From positions 34,275,765-34,339,764 of the forward strand of contig CM072159.1 of NCBI GenBank assembly GCA_036850595.1: a DNA stretch of 64,000 nt, read 5' to 3'. Position 1 is the first letter of the stretch. Each line of letters begins with the position of its first letter. The notes beneath the pieces are model-generated. The model did no database searches, was not told the origin of the DNA, and saw nothing but the letters and a program-made list of their open reading frames with translations. Positions 44,694-55,400 of the stretch are shown here, piece by piece. The DNA is from Rhyacichthys aspro (lineage: Eukaryota; Chordata; Actinopteri; Gobiiformes; Rhyacichthyidae). Both the position numbers and the translations under genes were made by a program.

Positions 44694-45347
44694 GACAGAG
44701 CTGTGAATTTAGTCAGATTTTGGTTTGAAAAAAAGCCCCCAACGGTTTTTAAAGGTTGTTCCATCTGAAGTCAACGGTTTATTCAAGTCCATCTAAATCC
44801 TGTTCAAATCCATCTAAACCCTGTTTTTTTCTCATGGAACGACTGAGATAAACCACAGTCTGTAAAATGTCTCTGATCAGAGCTGAGCGATAAACTTCCT
44901 CAAAGCTCTGCTCAGTTCCTCCTCAGACTCGGCCCAGTCCCGGTCCAGTCCAGTCCCGGTCCAGTCCCGGTCCAGTCCTGGTCCCTCCTGATCCCTGCCT
45001 GCACCTTACTCCCCTTTATTCTGCTCCAAAACCATGACCAATATTTAAAAAAGGAGCCTCTGATGTTTTTTCAGCTGTAAATATTTGTACAAAGGAGCTG
45101 TGTTTGTTGAAGGAGACACGAGGAGCTGTTGTAAAGAGTCGACGAGGAACCTCAGAGGAACCTCAGAGGAACCTTGAATGAGCCTCAGAGGAGCCTTGAA
45201 GGAACCTCAGAGGAACCTTGAAGGAACCTCAGAGGAGCCTTGAAGGAACCTCAGAGGAGCCTTGAAGGAGCCTCAGAGGAACCTTGAAGGAACCTTGAAG
45301 GGGCCTCAGAGCCTTGGAGCGGACTGTATACATATTTAAGGCTGTAA

Positions 45348-45353
45348 AATAAA
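45348..45353 (+). terminator. braf: Candidate braf poly(A) signal AATAAA
   Basis: First canonical AATAAA I find after the braf stop, in 'GTAAAATAAAAGTGTATTTGT', followed by GT-rich sequence. A second, oppositely oriented signal (TTTATT at about 45441) lies just downstream. Confidence 0.45.
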
Positions 45354-45583
45354 AGTGTATTTGTTGTGAATATGACAAACGGATATATTAAAGAAGTGCA
45401 TGAAAAGTCTGGAGTCTGTCGTGTTCTTATCACACGAGCCTTTTATTTTTATACATTTTTACATGTTTCTGTTTTCAGAGGCAGATTATTTACACTTTTT
45501 TGCATTTTGTTGTTTAGAAATAAAACCAGTGTCATTTAAAACATCACAGAAAAAGGGATTATGGGTAATATCCTCCAGTGAAC

Positions 45584-45634
45584 TCAGGTTTGGATAAAGT
45601 TGTTGATGGCCTTCACCTGCTCCTCTTCCTCCAT
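45584..45634 (-). CDS. Possible terminal coding exon of an unrecognised convergent gene
   Basis: On the minus strand, TTTCCTTCTGTCAG is a good acceptor. It is followed by 16 codons reading MEEEEQVKAINNFIQT and a TGA (45584-45586). The downstream minus strand contains an AATAAA about 130 bases after the stop (plus strand TTTATTTTTA near 45441). The peptide is low in complexity at its start, and I do not recognise the gene. No upstream partner exon was found with confidence on the minus strand up to 50 kb. It could be chance. Confidence 0.25.
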   Translation of the reverse strand: MEEEEQVKAINNFIQT

Positions 45635-45812
45635 CTGACAGAAGGAAACACATTTACTTCTGCAATTTTTCTTTTTCCTTTTGTTTCCTCCAGTTTTTCT
45701 GCTTTTGTCTTTTTTATTTTAGGCATTAATAAGAGTGAACAGGACAAGTGTAAACATCCTAAATTCAGATAAATGACTCAAGGTCTGTGATAAAAGCAGT
45801 CAGACCTAACTA

Positions 45813-45826
45813 CTGCCCTCTAGTGG
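45813..45826 (-). promoter_or_regulatory. CTCF-like motif downstream of braf
   Basis: The minus strand reads CCACTAGAGGGCAG, matching all 14 positions of the CTCF core CCASYAGRKGGCRS. Its orientation is convergent to the plus-strand motif at 17780-17793. Confidence 0.4.
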
Positions 45827-47414
45827 ACACTCACAGAATCAACCCTTTTTCAGGAGACTCTTGGTTTGTTTGAGCAGCTCCAGGAAGATTGTAAAAGATG
45901 AATAAACCTAGATTTTCTGTTTGCACTCAACACTCTTCATGTCTAGATCAGAAAAACTGGACGGATTCCCTTTGACAAAAACAAAAACAGGATTTGACAG
46001 ATTGTTTATGGAGAACAAAAGGTTCAGAAATCAAAAAAAAGATTTGATAAACATTATTTTCATAAACAGGTTGTGCCCTTGACACAGATCCAGGGCCCAG
46101 TCTAATTCACTCTTTTTTTTACTCTTTATTCGTTCTCATTTATTCATATTTTGTACAAATGCATGGTCTGTTTTACTTTAATCTGTTTTGTCAGTGTTAG
46201 TTTTTAATTTCCACACGTAGATCATCTCAGAATAACGTGTGTTTCCTCTCGGCTTCTCCCAGTCTCCAGGATCCTTCTCTGGGACGACTCCAGCTCCTGA
46301 AGGTGGCTCCAAACCCCGGCTCCTGTTAAAGAACGCTACCCAGGATGCATCTGTTATTTATACGTATTCAGTCTCCACCTACAGCGCCCCCTGTGGTCAC
46401 CCCTGGGTTTGAGATTTATAAATATGCAGCTTGTCTGGAGCTAAAAACAAAAAATTCATATGACATAAATAAATGAATAAAATAACTAATTAACTCCAAC
46501 ATCAGACTGTCTTTATGAATATAATCTGGGTTTTTCCATTTTATTCATTTTTGTAAAGGATTTATTTGATTATTTTTTTGCTTTAAATGTGATTATAGTC
46601 AATATTTAATTAGACATAACTGACTGTGAGACGTCTGAGTATTGATCCTAAAACCCAGACAGAGATACATCAGTGTTCCTCAGGTTCATCCACAGAAGAT
46701 GAGTCTAATTAAAACTGATGAAGATCTGTGTCTGAGATTAACCTGACGAACGAGCTCGAGGTCAAGAGACAACCACAGAGACAGGGACGGGGACAGAGAC
46801 GGAGACAGAGACAGTATTTCAGCTGCAGACGATGAAGGTAAAGGTCAGGAGCAAAGTGCAGCTGTGTTTGTCTAAAGTAAAATGTGACTTAATATATGGA
46901 AAGTGCAACAAAACGCAGCGAAAACACATTAAATGTTGATCGCACTAAGCCCCGCCCACTCTGAAATTCCACCAGTTTTTACTTTTTTTAGAAAATGTAA
47001 ATATATTTCCCAGACGGAGACACAGCGTTTGCCATAAAAACAGAACTGGTTTATGGGTAAAATTTAAATAATAATTCTGTTCTGTGATTGGCTGCGGAGA
47101 GCTCCTCATTTGCATAAATCTAATAATCATCTAATATCAATTTAAAAAGATTAAAAATTAAAAAAAAAAAGTCCCAAATAAAAATAAGAAACATGAAATA
47201 GAAAACAGTTAAATTTATATAAAGTTGAACTAAAAAATAAAAAAAAATTTAAAAAAAAGCAAAGCAACCCTCAAATTAGTTTATTATTATAATGTTTTTG
47301 TGTTTATTCAATTTATTTATTTATTTTTTAGATTAAATTTAAATTGATGAATGAATTTTCCATGTAATCATTTTCAGACCAGACTGATTATGTTATATTA
47401 ATTCAATTCAATTT

Positions 47415-47712
47415 GTATAAATGGTAAATGGCATTTATACAGCACTTTTCATGCCCTTCTCAGGTACCACCCAAAGTGTTTTACATCATGTTTCCATTCA
47501 CCCCATTTACCCCATTTACCCCTGGGGCAGGTGGAGGTGGGCTGTCATACACCAGGTGCTCAACCACCACCAAACTCACCTCTACAATCACACACATTCA
47601 TACACCTGAGCTACACCACTGGAGGCAAGGCCCAAGGACACAACAACAGTTTGAACTGGAGGGAATCGAACCAACAACCTTCAGTTACTGGACGCCCTGC
47701 TCAACTGAACCA
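47415..47712 (+). repeat. Common teleost dispersed repeat ('aatggtaaatgg' type)
   Basis: Starts AATGGTAAATGGCATTTATA, continues CAGCACTTTTCATGCCC and CAAAGTGTTTTACA, and ends with a 'gaatcgaaccaacaaccttcagttactgg' tail. This is a widespread ray-finned fish repeat as I know it. Near full length. Confidence 0.65.
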
Positions 47713-47734
47713 GTATCACTACAACTGTCTCAAA

Positions 47735-47995
47735 GGGCTTCACAAAACAGACAGAAAAATGCAAATCCCCTGTCCTTAGACTCTCCATCAGGGTCAGAGG
47801 TCAGGGGTTAACATCCCCTGTCCTTAGACTCTCCATCAGGGTCAGAGGTCCAGAGAAACCTCAGGGAGAACCACAGAAGGAGGCACCCACTCCCAGGACG
47901 GACAGGCCACGCAATAGATGTGTCCAGGACAGTCACTGACAAATAGTCCATCATATGAACAGGTGAATGAAAAATGAATATAGTCCATGACAATA
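47735..47995 (+). repeat. Common teleost dispersed repeat ('ccttagactctccatcagg' type)
   Basis: Contains 'CCCCTGTCCTTAGACTCTCC' twice in tandem (47767 and 47815), then 'CCCAGGACGGACAGGCCACG' + 'CAATAGATGTG'. This module is frequent in fish genomes. The part at about 48640-48870 looks like its continuation, split by the minisatellite between. Confidence 0.5.
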
Positions 47996-48124
47996 TCATT
48001 AGGAACAGTTCATCTGAGTGAGAGGAAGTGGGTCAGGATGGGTCCATGGGTCGGGACAGGATCACAGATGGGCCACAGCTAAGGTCCAGTCATCACTGCA
48101 GACATCTGCAACAGTATCTACTCC

Positions 48125-48596
48125 CCCAGAGGAGAGTGGGACAGAGGGACAGTGTCCCCCGGAGGAGAGTGGGACAGAGGGACGGTGTCCCCCGGAGGAG
48201 AGTGGGACAGAGGGACGGTGTCCCCCGGAGGACAGAGGGACGGTGTCCCCCGGAGGAGAGTGGGACAGAGGGACGGTGTCCCCCGGAGGACAGAGGGACG
48301 GTGTCCCCCGGGGAGAGGGACAGAGGGACAGTGTCCCCGGAGGACAGAGGGACGGTGTCCCCCGGAGGAGAGTGGGACAGAGGGACAGTGTCCCCCGGAG
48401 GAGAGTGGGACAGAGGGACGGTGTCCCCCGGAGGAGAGTGGGACAGAGGGACGGTGTCCCCCGGAGGAGAGTGGGACAGAGGGACGGTGTCCCCCGGAGG
48501 AGAGTGAGACAGAGGGACGGTGTCCCCCGGAGGAGAGTGAGACAGAGGGCCGGTGTCCCCCGGAGGAGAGTGGGACAGAGGGACTGTGTCCCCCAG
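48125..48596. repeat. GC-rich ~33-bp minisatellite
   Basis: About 15 units of CCGGAGGAGAGTGGGACAGA + GGGACGGTGTCCC, with shortened units lacking GAGTGGGACAG. Open in several frames on both strands, giving spurious repetitive proteins. Confidence 0.93.
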
Positions 48597-49039
48597 ATAA
48601 GTCATATAAGTTATTGTCCTGCAGAACAGAGCTGTTTAGCTTCAATTCTCTCCAGGATTTTTGAAATAAAAGGAAGATCAGATGTAGGTCGATATAGTTT
48701 CCAAGGCGCCTGGATCAGAGTTGGTTTTTCAACAGAGTTTTAATCACTGTTGATTTAAAAAACTGTGGGACGGAGCCTGTTTCCAAAGAAGTGTTTATTA
48801 CATTCAAAATAGTTTTATTAATTAAGGGAAGGACCTGTTTATTAAACTGAGAGACCTACATCGTGTTGTGGAACCTCAAAACTCTCGAGGAAGACTCTGA
48901 GTAAACTCCAGATGGATGGTCCATATTTCATAACTGAATGTTTAATGTGTTCCCGACCGTCGTCTCCCGCTGAGTTTAGACCCACTTCACGACTGTCCCT
49001 CCTCGAGACAGCTCTGTTTTCTTCTCCAGACCTTGGGTT

Positions 49040-49190
49040 TTACTTGGATTTGAACAGGTTTCAGTTGGATTTTTTCAGGTTTTGGTAGGATTTGATCAGG
49101 TTTTAGTTGGGTTTGATCAGGTTTTACTTGGATTTGATCAGGTTTTGGTAGGATTTGATCAGGTTTTACTTGGATTTGATCAGGTTTTGC
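49040..49190 (-). repeat. 21-bp family array, minus orientation
   Basis: About seven units of TTGGATTTGATCAGG + TTTTAC or TTTTGG, with the CTGATC-type variant seen in the array at 12732. Confidence 0.88.
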
Positions 49191-49334
49191 TCATTTGAAC
49201 GACCCAGACTCACTCTGAGACGCAGCTGGAGCTGATTATGATGAAAGTGTTGAAGTAATGAACCACATCATCTTCATTTGTCTTTGTTTGAGTTGTTCAT
49301 CTGAGTCTGAGCTGGTTTCCACAACAACAGCATC

Positions 49335-49774
49335 AGTATAGTATATCTATAATATATCTATAGTATATCTATAATATATCTATAGTATATCTATAGTACA
49401 TCTATAGTATATCTATAATATATCTATAGTACATCTATAGTACATCTATAGTATATCTATAGTATATCTATAGTATATCTATAGTATATCTATAGTATAT
49501 CTATAGTACATCTATAGTACATCTATAGTATATCTATAGTATATCTATAGTATATCTATAGTACATCTATAGTACATCTATAGTATATCTATAGTATATC
49601 TATAGTATATCTATAGTACATCTATAGTATATCTATAATATATCTATAGTATATCTATAGTATATCTATAGTATATCTATAGTATATCTATAGTACATCT
49701 ATAGTACATCTATAGTATATCTATAGTATATCTATAGTACATCTATAGTACATCTATAGTACATCTATAGTATC
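49335..49774. repeat. 12-bp ATCTATAGTATA array
   Basis: About 36 units of 12 bp, ATCTATAGTATA or ATCTATAGTACA. Each contains the palindrome CTATAG, and many contain GTAC or GTATAC-like steps, so both strands can self-pair. Confidence 0.95.
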
Positions 49775-49867
49775 TCTCTCTGAAACAGTTCCATTGGTCA
49801 AAGACAAACCTCAATCCTTTGAGTTTATTCTATTTTATTGATTTATCTTCGATGAGACATTTATGTT

Positions 49868-50170
49868 TTTTTCATTCATTCATTTTCTACCTCTTAGTCC
49901 CGTTGGGTCCCAGGGCTGGAGACTATCCCAGCAGCTTTGGGCCTGAGGCGGGGTTCAGTCTGGACAATGGACAGTATATCGCAGGGTTAAAACTTAGAGA
50001 CAACCATTCACTCTCATTCATTCACGAGGGACACTTTAGAGTTCCAGTTGACCTGAACATGCAGGTGTTTGGACGATGGGAGGAACCTGGAGAGAACCTG
50101 GAGAGAACCTGGAGAGAACCTGGAGACACGAGGAGGACAGACTCCACAGAAAGACCAGAGTTAGTGACAA
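49868..50170 (+). repeat. Teleost 'cattcatt/tatcccagc' dispersed repeat
   Basis: Fullest copy in the window: TTCATTCATTCATTTTCTAC, GACTATCCCAGCAGCTTTGG, GCCTGAGGCGGGGTTCAG, CAACCATTCACTCTCATTCA, then GTTTGGACGATGGGAGGAACC. Ends in short GAGAACCTG repeats. Confidence 0.7.
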
Positions 50171-50214
50171 TGTTTGAGTCGGCCGGGATTTAAATAGCTT
50201 TTACTCTGATTTAA

Positions 50215-50408
50215 ACTTTTTTTGGTCAGATTTAAACACGTTTTAGTCAAATTTGAACAGGTTTTAGTCGGATTTGAACAGGTTTTAGTCGGATTTGAAC
50301 AGGTTTTAGTCGGATTTGAACAGGTTTTAGTCAGATTTGAACAGGTTTTAGTCGGATTTGAACAGGTTTTAGTCGGATTTGAACAGGTTTTAGTCGGATT
50401 TGAACACG
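50215..50408 (-). repeat. 21-bp family array upstream of large1 (minus orientation)
   Basis: Nine units of GTTTTAGTCGG + ATTTGAACAG on the plus strand, ending about 150 bases before the CpG-rich large1 5' region. Confidence 0.95.
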
Positions 50409-50499
50409 CCTCAGTCCTGAGCTGGTCCCTGTTTGCTCCAGACTCCGCTCCGTGGATCCGCTCCTGTTTTTCCAACTCTCTCTGAATCCTCGCCTCTGA

Positions 50500-50950
50500 T
50501 TGGTCGCTGCTCTTGAGCTCGTCAGGAAGAAAAGAGCTGCTGTTGAGACCAAAAAAGAAGAAGAAGAAGAAGTCGGACTGAACCCGGAGCAGACCCAGAA
50601 ACATTCCCCGCTGCGCACTGACCAGGACCGACACCGGAGCGCCTTTACGCACAAAAGCACGCGCGGGTTTACGCTCTGTTCTGACGTAGACCTGGTTTTT
50701 CTGAGCCTTGAGGTTTTGTGGCGACGCTGATCCGAGCCTGAAGTCTGCCTCCAGCGCCAGGCTTTAACTGCGCGGAGGAAACGGAGCAAACGCGCATGTC
50801 CTGCTCGTGTTTTTTGGCACAAATCTCTCGCAGCGCTCCGTAAACCTCCCCAAACACCGGCCTCGCCTCCTCTCGGCCTCGGTGTCCGTCTGTTCGTGGA
50901 GCTGTGAGATTAATGCCGTTTTAAAGGCGCCTCGGGAGCCTCTGCATCAG
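50500..50950 (+). promoter_or_regulatory. large1: Candidate large1 promoter and untranslated first exon
   Basis: CpG-rich stretch ending in TCTGCATCAG/GTGAGTG, a strong splice donor at 50951. No protein-like frame. It is on the right strand and 1.4 kb before the first coding exon, whose own upstream acceptor (GTGTGTTCCAG at about 52307-52317) needs a 5' partner. The transcription start is not fixed. Confidence 0.55.
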
Positions 50951-52388
50951 GTGAGTGAACGGATCGACCTTAGCTCAGCTCGAGGCTTAAATCCGCTATT
51001 TTTGGCCCCGACTTGAGCGCGCACTTGTTTGACACGGAGCCTCCTCGGGCTTAGATTTCACATTTTAAGTGTTTTATTGTGACAGCGGTGGATTAAAAGC
51101 AGATAAAGACTTGGTAAAGACTCGTGTGTGGAGAGTGTGGCTGTTGAAGGTAAACTGAGGCCTGTACTTTACCAATTTAAGAATATTCGAGTAATTCTGA
51201 TTAAAATGGCAAAGGAAATGTAGTTGTTTTGTGTCTGTGCGGTTTAAGAGCTGCGTGAATGGCCTCAGAGCAGCTCAGAGTCAGGGATAAACAGAGGAAG
51301 GCTGCGTCCACACTCAGCCTCTTTCATTTTAAAACAGGGCTTTGTTTTTGGACTGAACTTGGTTGTTACCTGAAAACACTCTTTCACTTCAGCCTCATTT
51401 TATTCAAAGATTGAGACTAGTTTTCTGGTTCTGTTCAGATTTGGGAGATTAAAAAAACTTATCATTTTATTATTTGGTTTTTAGCTCAAACAAAGACAAC
51501 AATGAACTGTGTAAAAAATCCCGACCAAAGAGTTGAGAAAACCTGATTATAATGTTTCCAGAAAACGTTTGAAGTGGTTCAGACGAGTCTTAAACTCTTG
51601 GACCAGTCAAGACCAGGTTTATTAGTCCAACTCTGCTTTCTCCAAACACTTCCATGAGTCTGGACCTGGTCTAAAGCTGGGGACACACTAACAGCTTTCA
51701 GCAGGTTTTTATCTGACGACTGAAAGACTAGGATCAGGACTAAAGACAACTGAACGCTTTAAACTCTGCCTCTCTGTTTTTCTACTTAAGTTTTACAATT
51801 TTTACAGAATGTTGTTTCCATTTTGTTGTTACTGTTCTTAATAATTTTTGCAAAAAGAAAAAAGTAAAGTTCCCTGTGATTGAGAATAAAGCAGTATTTT
51901 GGAAATATTCATCTGAAGAATGGACTAAAGTATTTTAATATTTAATACATGTCTGAACCGTGATATTTAATAAGACAGTTTTAAATCAGTAGAAAAGCTG
52001 ATCATGTGACGAGCGTCGGCCAATCACAGACACTTCATTAATATCTCAGTTAGTTTTAAAGGAGACTGACAACATTTATTTTCTCTCTTTTGTTGTTAAA
52101 CCCAGAGACACCTCCAGCTCCATTGGACTTTTCTCAGTAACTTTTATTTTTCAGTCAGATCCCAGGCGTCGTTCTCACAGATTTGTATTTTTTGTGTCGT
52201 TATTTTGGTGTTTGTCGGCGTGACTCACGGAGATCAAAATAAATACTCCATAAACCTGGAGCGGCTCAGGTTTCTGTGGTTCCAGTCGGACTAAACCCGG
52301 TCCCGTGTGTGTTCCAGTGCCATGCTCCGTCCGGGGCCTCAGAAGCTCCGCCCACAGGTCCCGTCCTGACTCCGCCCGGCCCCAGAGG

Positions 52389-52491
52389 ATGCTGGGAATG
52401 TGTCGCGGGAGGAGGAAGCTGGTGGCGGCCCTCGCGCTGCTCTTTATCCCGGCTCTCACCTGGCTCTACCTGTCGGCCGGGGGCTTCCAAG
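52389..52491 (+). CDS. large1: large1 coding exon 1
   Basis: 34 codons plus one base: MLGMCRGRRKLVAALALLFI + PALTWLYL, cytosolic basic tail and membrane anchor. The start is the family start. An upstream ATG at about 52322 in the same exon is not in the family and leads to a different frame. Confidence 0.95.
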
Positions 52492-55400
52492 GTAAACCTC
52501 TGTCTTTGGACCGGGGTCAAAGGGCGGGGGCCAGAGGTCAGCGTTTAACTGAAGACGCTGTGTTTAATGTGTTTTTCTAAAGCTGCTCCGATCATGGGGC
52601 TGTTTTATGTTCCTTGATAAAGCCTTTTTTAAATATTAATTATTAGGACGGGGTCAAACTAAAAGGGGATCAACTGACAGTGTTTTTTTACTTTTGTAGT
52701 TTTATTCAACAAGAACGAGGGATGTTCATGGTTAACAGATAATTGCTTGTCATTAATAACTTGATGAGTCAATGTGATGATGACCTAAACACAGTAGAAA
52801 AGTTGTGTTTCTTTAAAGTGAAATGATTTTTAAAATATTAACACTAATCGATGCAATCAGCTCACGTTTTTTAATTATTTATTGGTGTTGTATTGATTTG
52901 CTGCGACATTATTTTTCATTTGTTAATGTGCTGTCGTTGGATTTGAGAGAGAAGTATCACAATTTATTGGTTTGAAAATCTGATCACTTTATATTAGAGT
53001 CTGTTGTGAGTCTGTAGCTGCTCCTGCTGCAGTTTAAGAGTTTTATTAAACTGTGAACTGATCTAAACTAAAGGAAACATGTCAAAGGAGGAACTAAATA
53101 CTGATAAATTGTTCTGAAACGTGTCATTTGTTGAATAAAGACGGAGCGTCTCGAGCGTTTATTTTACAGAAACAGAAGGTAAAAAGAACAAGGACAGAGT
53201 TAAGGCTTTAAATTAAAAATAAATGAAGCAACAGCTCAATAATAAATAAAAAAGGATTCAGTTTGAAACAGTTTGTTGTTAGTGATTCATATATTTTTAC
53301 ATTAATTCTAATAAAACGTAAACATCAGCTGACGTCTTGCAGCTGATTAATGGTTATTGATTATTAAGTTTTGTCTTAAATCACATAAGAGTTCATTTAT
53401 TTTAAGAGTTTAAAAGAGGGCAGTCATTTGAAAGTTGTGTTATTATTAGAGCGTGTTTAAGGAATGATTAACGAGCTTCCGTCACTTGTTTTTTTTTTTC
53501 TGAAGGTGTTTTATTGAAGCGCTGAGGCCTGTCCCGAGAATAAAGAGCAGAGAGAAGCTGTTTTAATGATTTAATGAGTCTGAGATTGAAAAACGCTGCC
53601 GTAATGACTTTATTAATTATGATTCAATTTAACTCAAGGTCATTTCCTGCAGGAGGCGGGGCATAAACATGTTCCCATAATGCATCAGTGACAGGAGCTG
53701 GTCATGTGTGAGGTTTACAGAGAAACAGTGTCAGAGCCAGATCAGTTTAAAATGTGGTTTACAGTAAATCACTTCAGTCGGAGGATGGGATTTATTTATT
53801 TATTTTAATGCTTGTGAGAGATTTCAAAATAAAAGCATGTCTTGTATTTAGCAGTTTGTGGATCACTGAGCCTCGAGTCATTTAGACTGTTCTCATCCTG
53901 TTCCAATCCAACTAAAACCTGATCAAATCCAACTAAAACCTGATCAAATCCAACTAAAACCTGTTCAAATCCAACTAAAACCTGATCAAATCCAACTAAA
54001 ACCTGTTCAAATCCAACTAAAACCTGATCAAATCCAACTAAAACCTGATCAAATTCAACTAAAACCTGATCAAATCCAACTAAAACCTGTTCAAATCCAA
54101 CTAAAACCTGTTCAAATCCAACTAAAACCTGATCAAATTCAACTAAAACTTGTTCAGATTCAACTAAAACCTACTTGGATCCATCTAAAACCTGTTCAGA
54201 TCCATCTTAAACCTGTTCAGATCCATTCACAGTAGAACATAGAGATAACTTAAGTTGAAACTGAGATATTTTGTTGAAAAGTAAAAGCTCTTTTTGAATT
54301 TGAAGCAGTAACACGTCTCAAAGTTGGGTCATGGTTATTGTACTTTTTAAAATCCTATTGTCTTCTTCAGAATTTGAATAATGAGCTGAACCTGGATTAA
54401 AAGCTCGTCCTGGAGCAGCTCAAACAAATGGAGTCGGCTCCAAATCTGTTCAGAGTTAATTCCAGAAGAATCGGAGGAGAGCAGGAGGTTCAGAGTTAAA
54501 GGCAGAGCAGACGGACGACAGAGGAATAATCAGCAGGATTATGGGCTTCATTTAAAAACAAACAGAAGGACAAAGAGATTCTAGTGTCTTCAGAGAAAAT
54601 AGTGTTGTCCTTTCTTTGAGACAAATGGGTTGAGTTTATTCAAGGATTAAAGCATTATTCAATGCTTAGTCAATGCGTCGACCAATAAGGCGTTAGCTCC
54701 TGGTCACGTGACACGGGCACGAAAGGAATAAAGAGGAAAAAGTCAAATCATTTTGATTATGTTGCACTGACCTGTTAGGCTCCTCTCATAACCCTCCTGA
54801 GTCACTTTATTTTATTTTTGCATAACTTTGGCTGTGTTTATGGAAATGGAATTTAAATTTTTGATGATGATAATGATTTTTTTACCTCAAGTTTTTTTGA
54901 TGATTTAAACTGAATTGCTCCACTTCCCTTCGGCATTTTTATGTGCCATTGACTCTCATTCAAAAGGCATTTTTTCAATACTCCATTGCTATTGCAGTGT
55001 TGAAAAAGAGACTTAAAAATAAAGGTGTTAAAAAAAATAAATTCATAAATATTTGTTATGTTTGGTGATGACTGAAGTTAATGATGCATTAATAATAATT
55101 AAAAAAACTAAAACAATGTGTTGACACATAATATTTCTGTGGCAATCTTTAAAAGAGTTTGTTTGTGTGGAAGGGTCTCAGGTGCAGCACAGACTGAAGG
55201 GTCCCGAGGGTTTAACACCGGTCTCTCTCTGTCCTCAGTGAAGCCTCTGGGCCTGTCGCCGCTGGAGCCTCAGTCCTCCTCAGCAGCAGGAGGCGCCGGA
55301 GAGCGCCAGGCCCTGGAGCTGCGAGTCCGAGCCGTGGAGGAGGAGAACCGGGCCCTGAGACGAGAGCTGAACCGGACCCCCAAGAACCCCGCCGCCCGGC

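Larger units (their letters stand above)
42036..45370 (+). other. braf: Presumed braf 3' UTR
   Basis: From the stop to just past the first convincing AATAAA (45348-45353). Contains several minisatellites (42518-42905, 43020-43566, 43798-43922, 44150-44693) and GAACCTCAGAGGA-type repeats at 45145-45300. The extent of the UTR is inferred from the poly(A) signal; an upstream non-canonical site would shorten it. Confidence 0.45.
45371..50500. other. Intergenic region between braf and large1
   Basis: No confirmed gene. Contents in order: possible minus-strand terminal exon (45584-45634), a CTCF-like motif (45813-45826), AT-rich unique DNA (about 46000-47400), two adjacent common teleost repeats (47415-47712 and 47735-47995), a GC-rich minisatellite (48125-48596), more repeat-like DNA to about 48870, minus-oriented 21-bp units (49040-49190), an AT 12-bp array (49335-49774), a third teleost repeat (49868-50170) and a 21-bp array (50215-50408). 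Confidence 0.6.

Noticed and set aside
46200..46345. Possible coding exon on the minus strand (PEKDPGDWEKPRG frame)
   Set aside because: A frame of about 40 codons after a plausible acceptor, but no matching donor, no recognised protein and no partner exon.
47428..47811. 127-codon frame downstream of braf
   Set aside because: It lies on the common teleost repeats at 47415-47995; such frames recur wherever these repeats insert.
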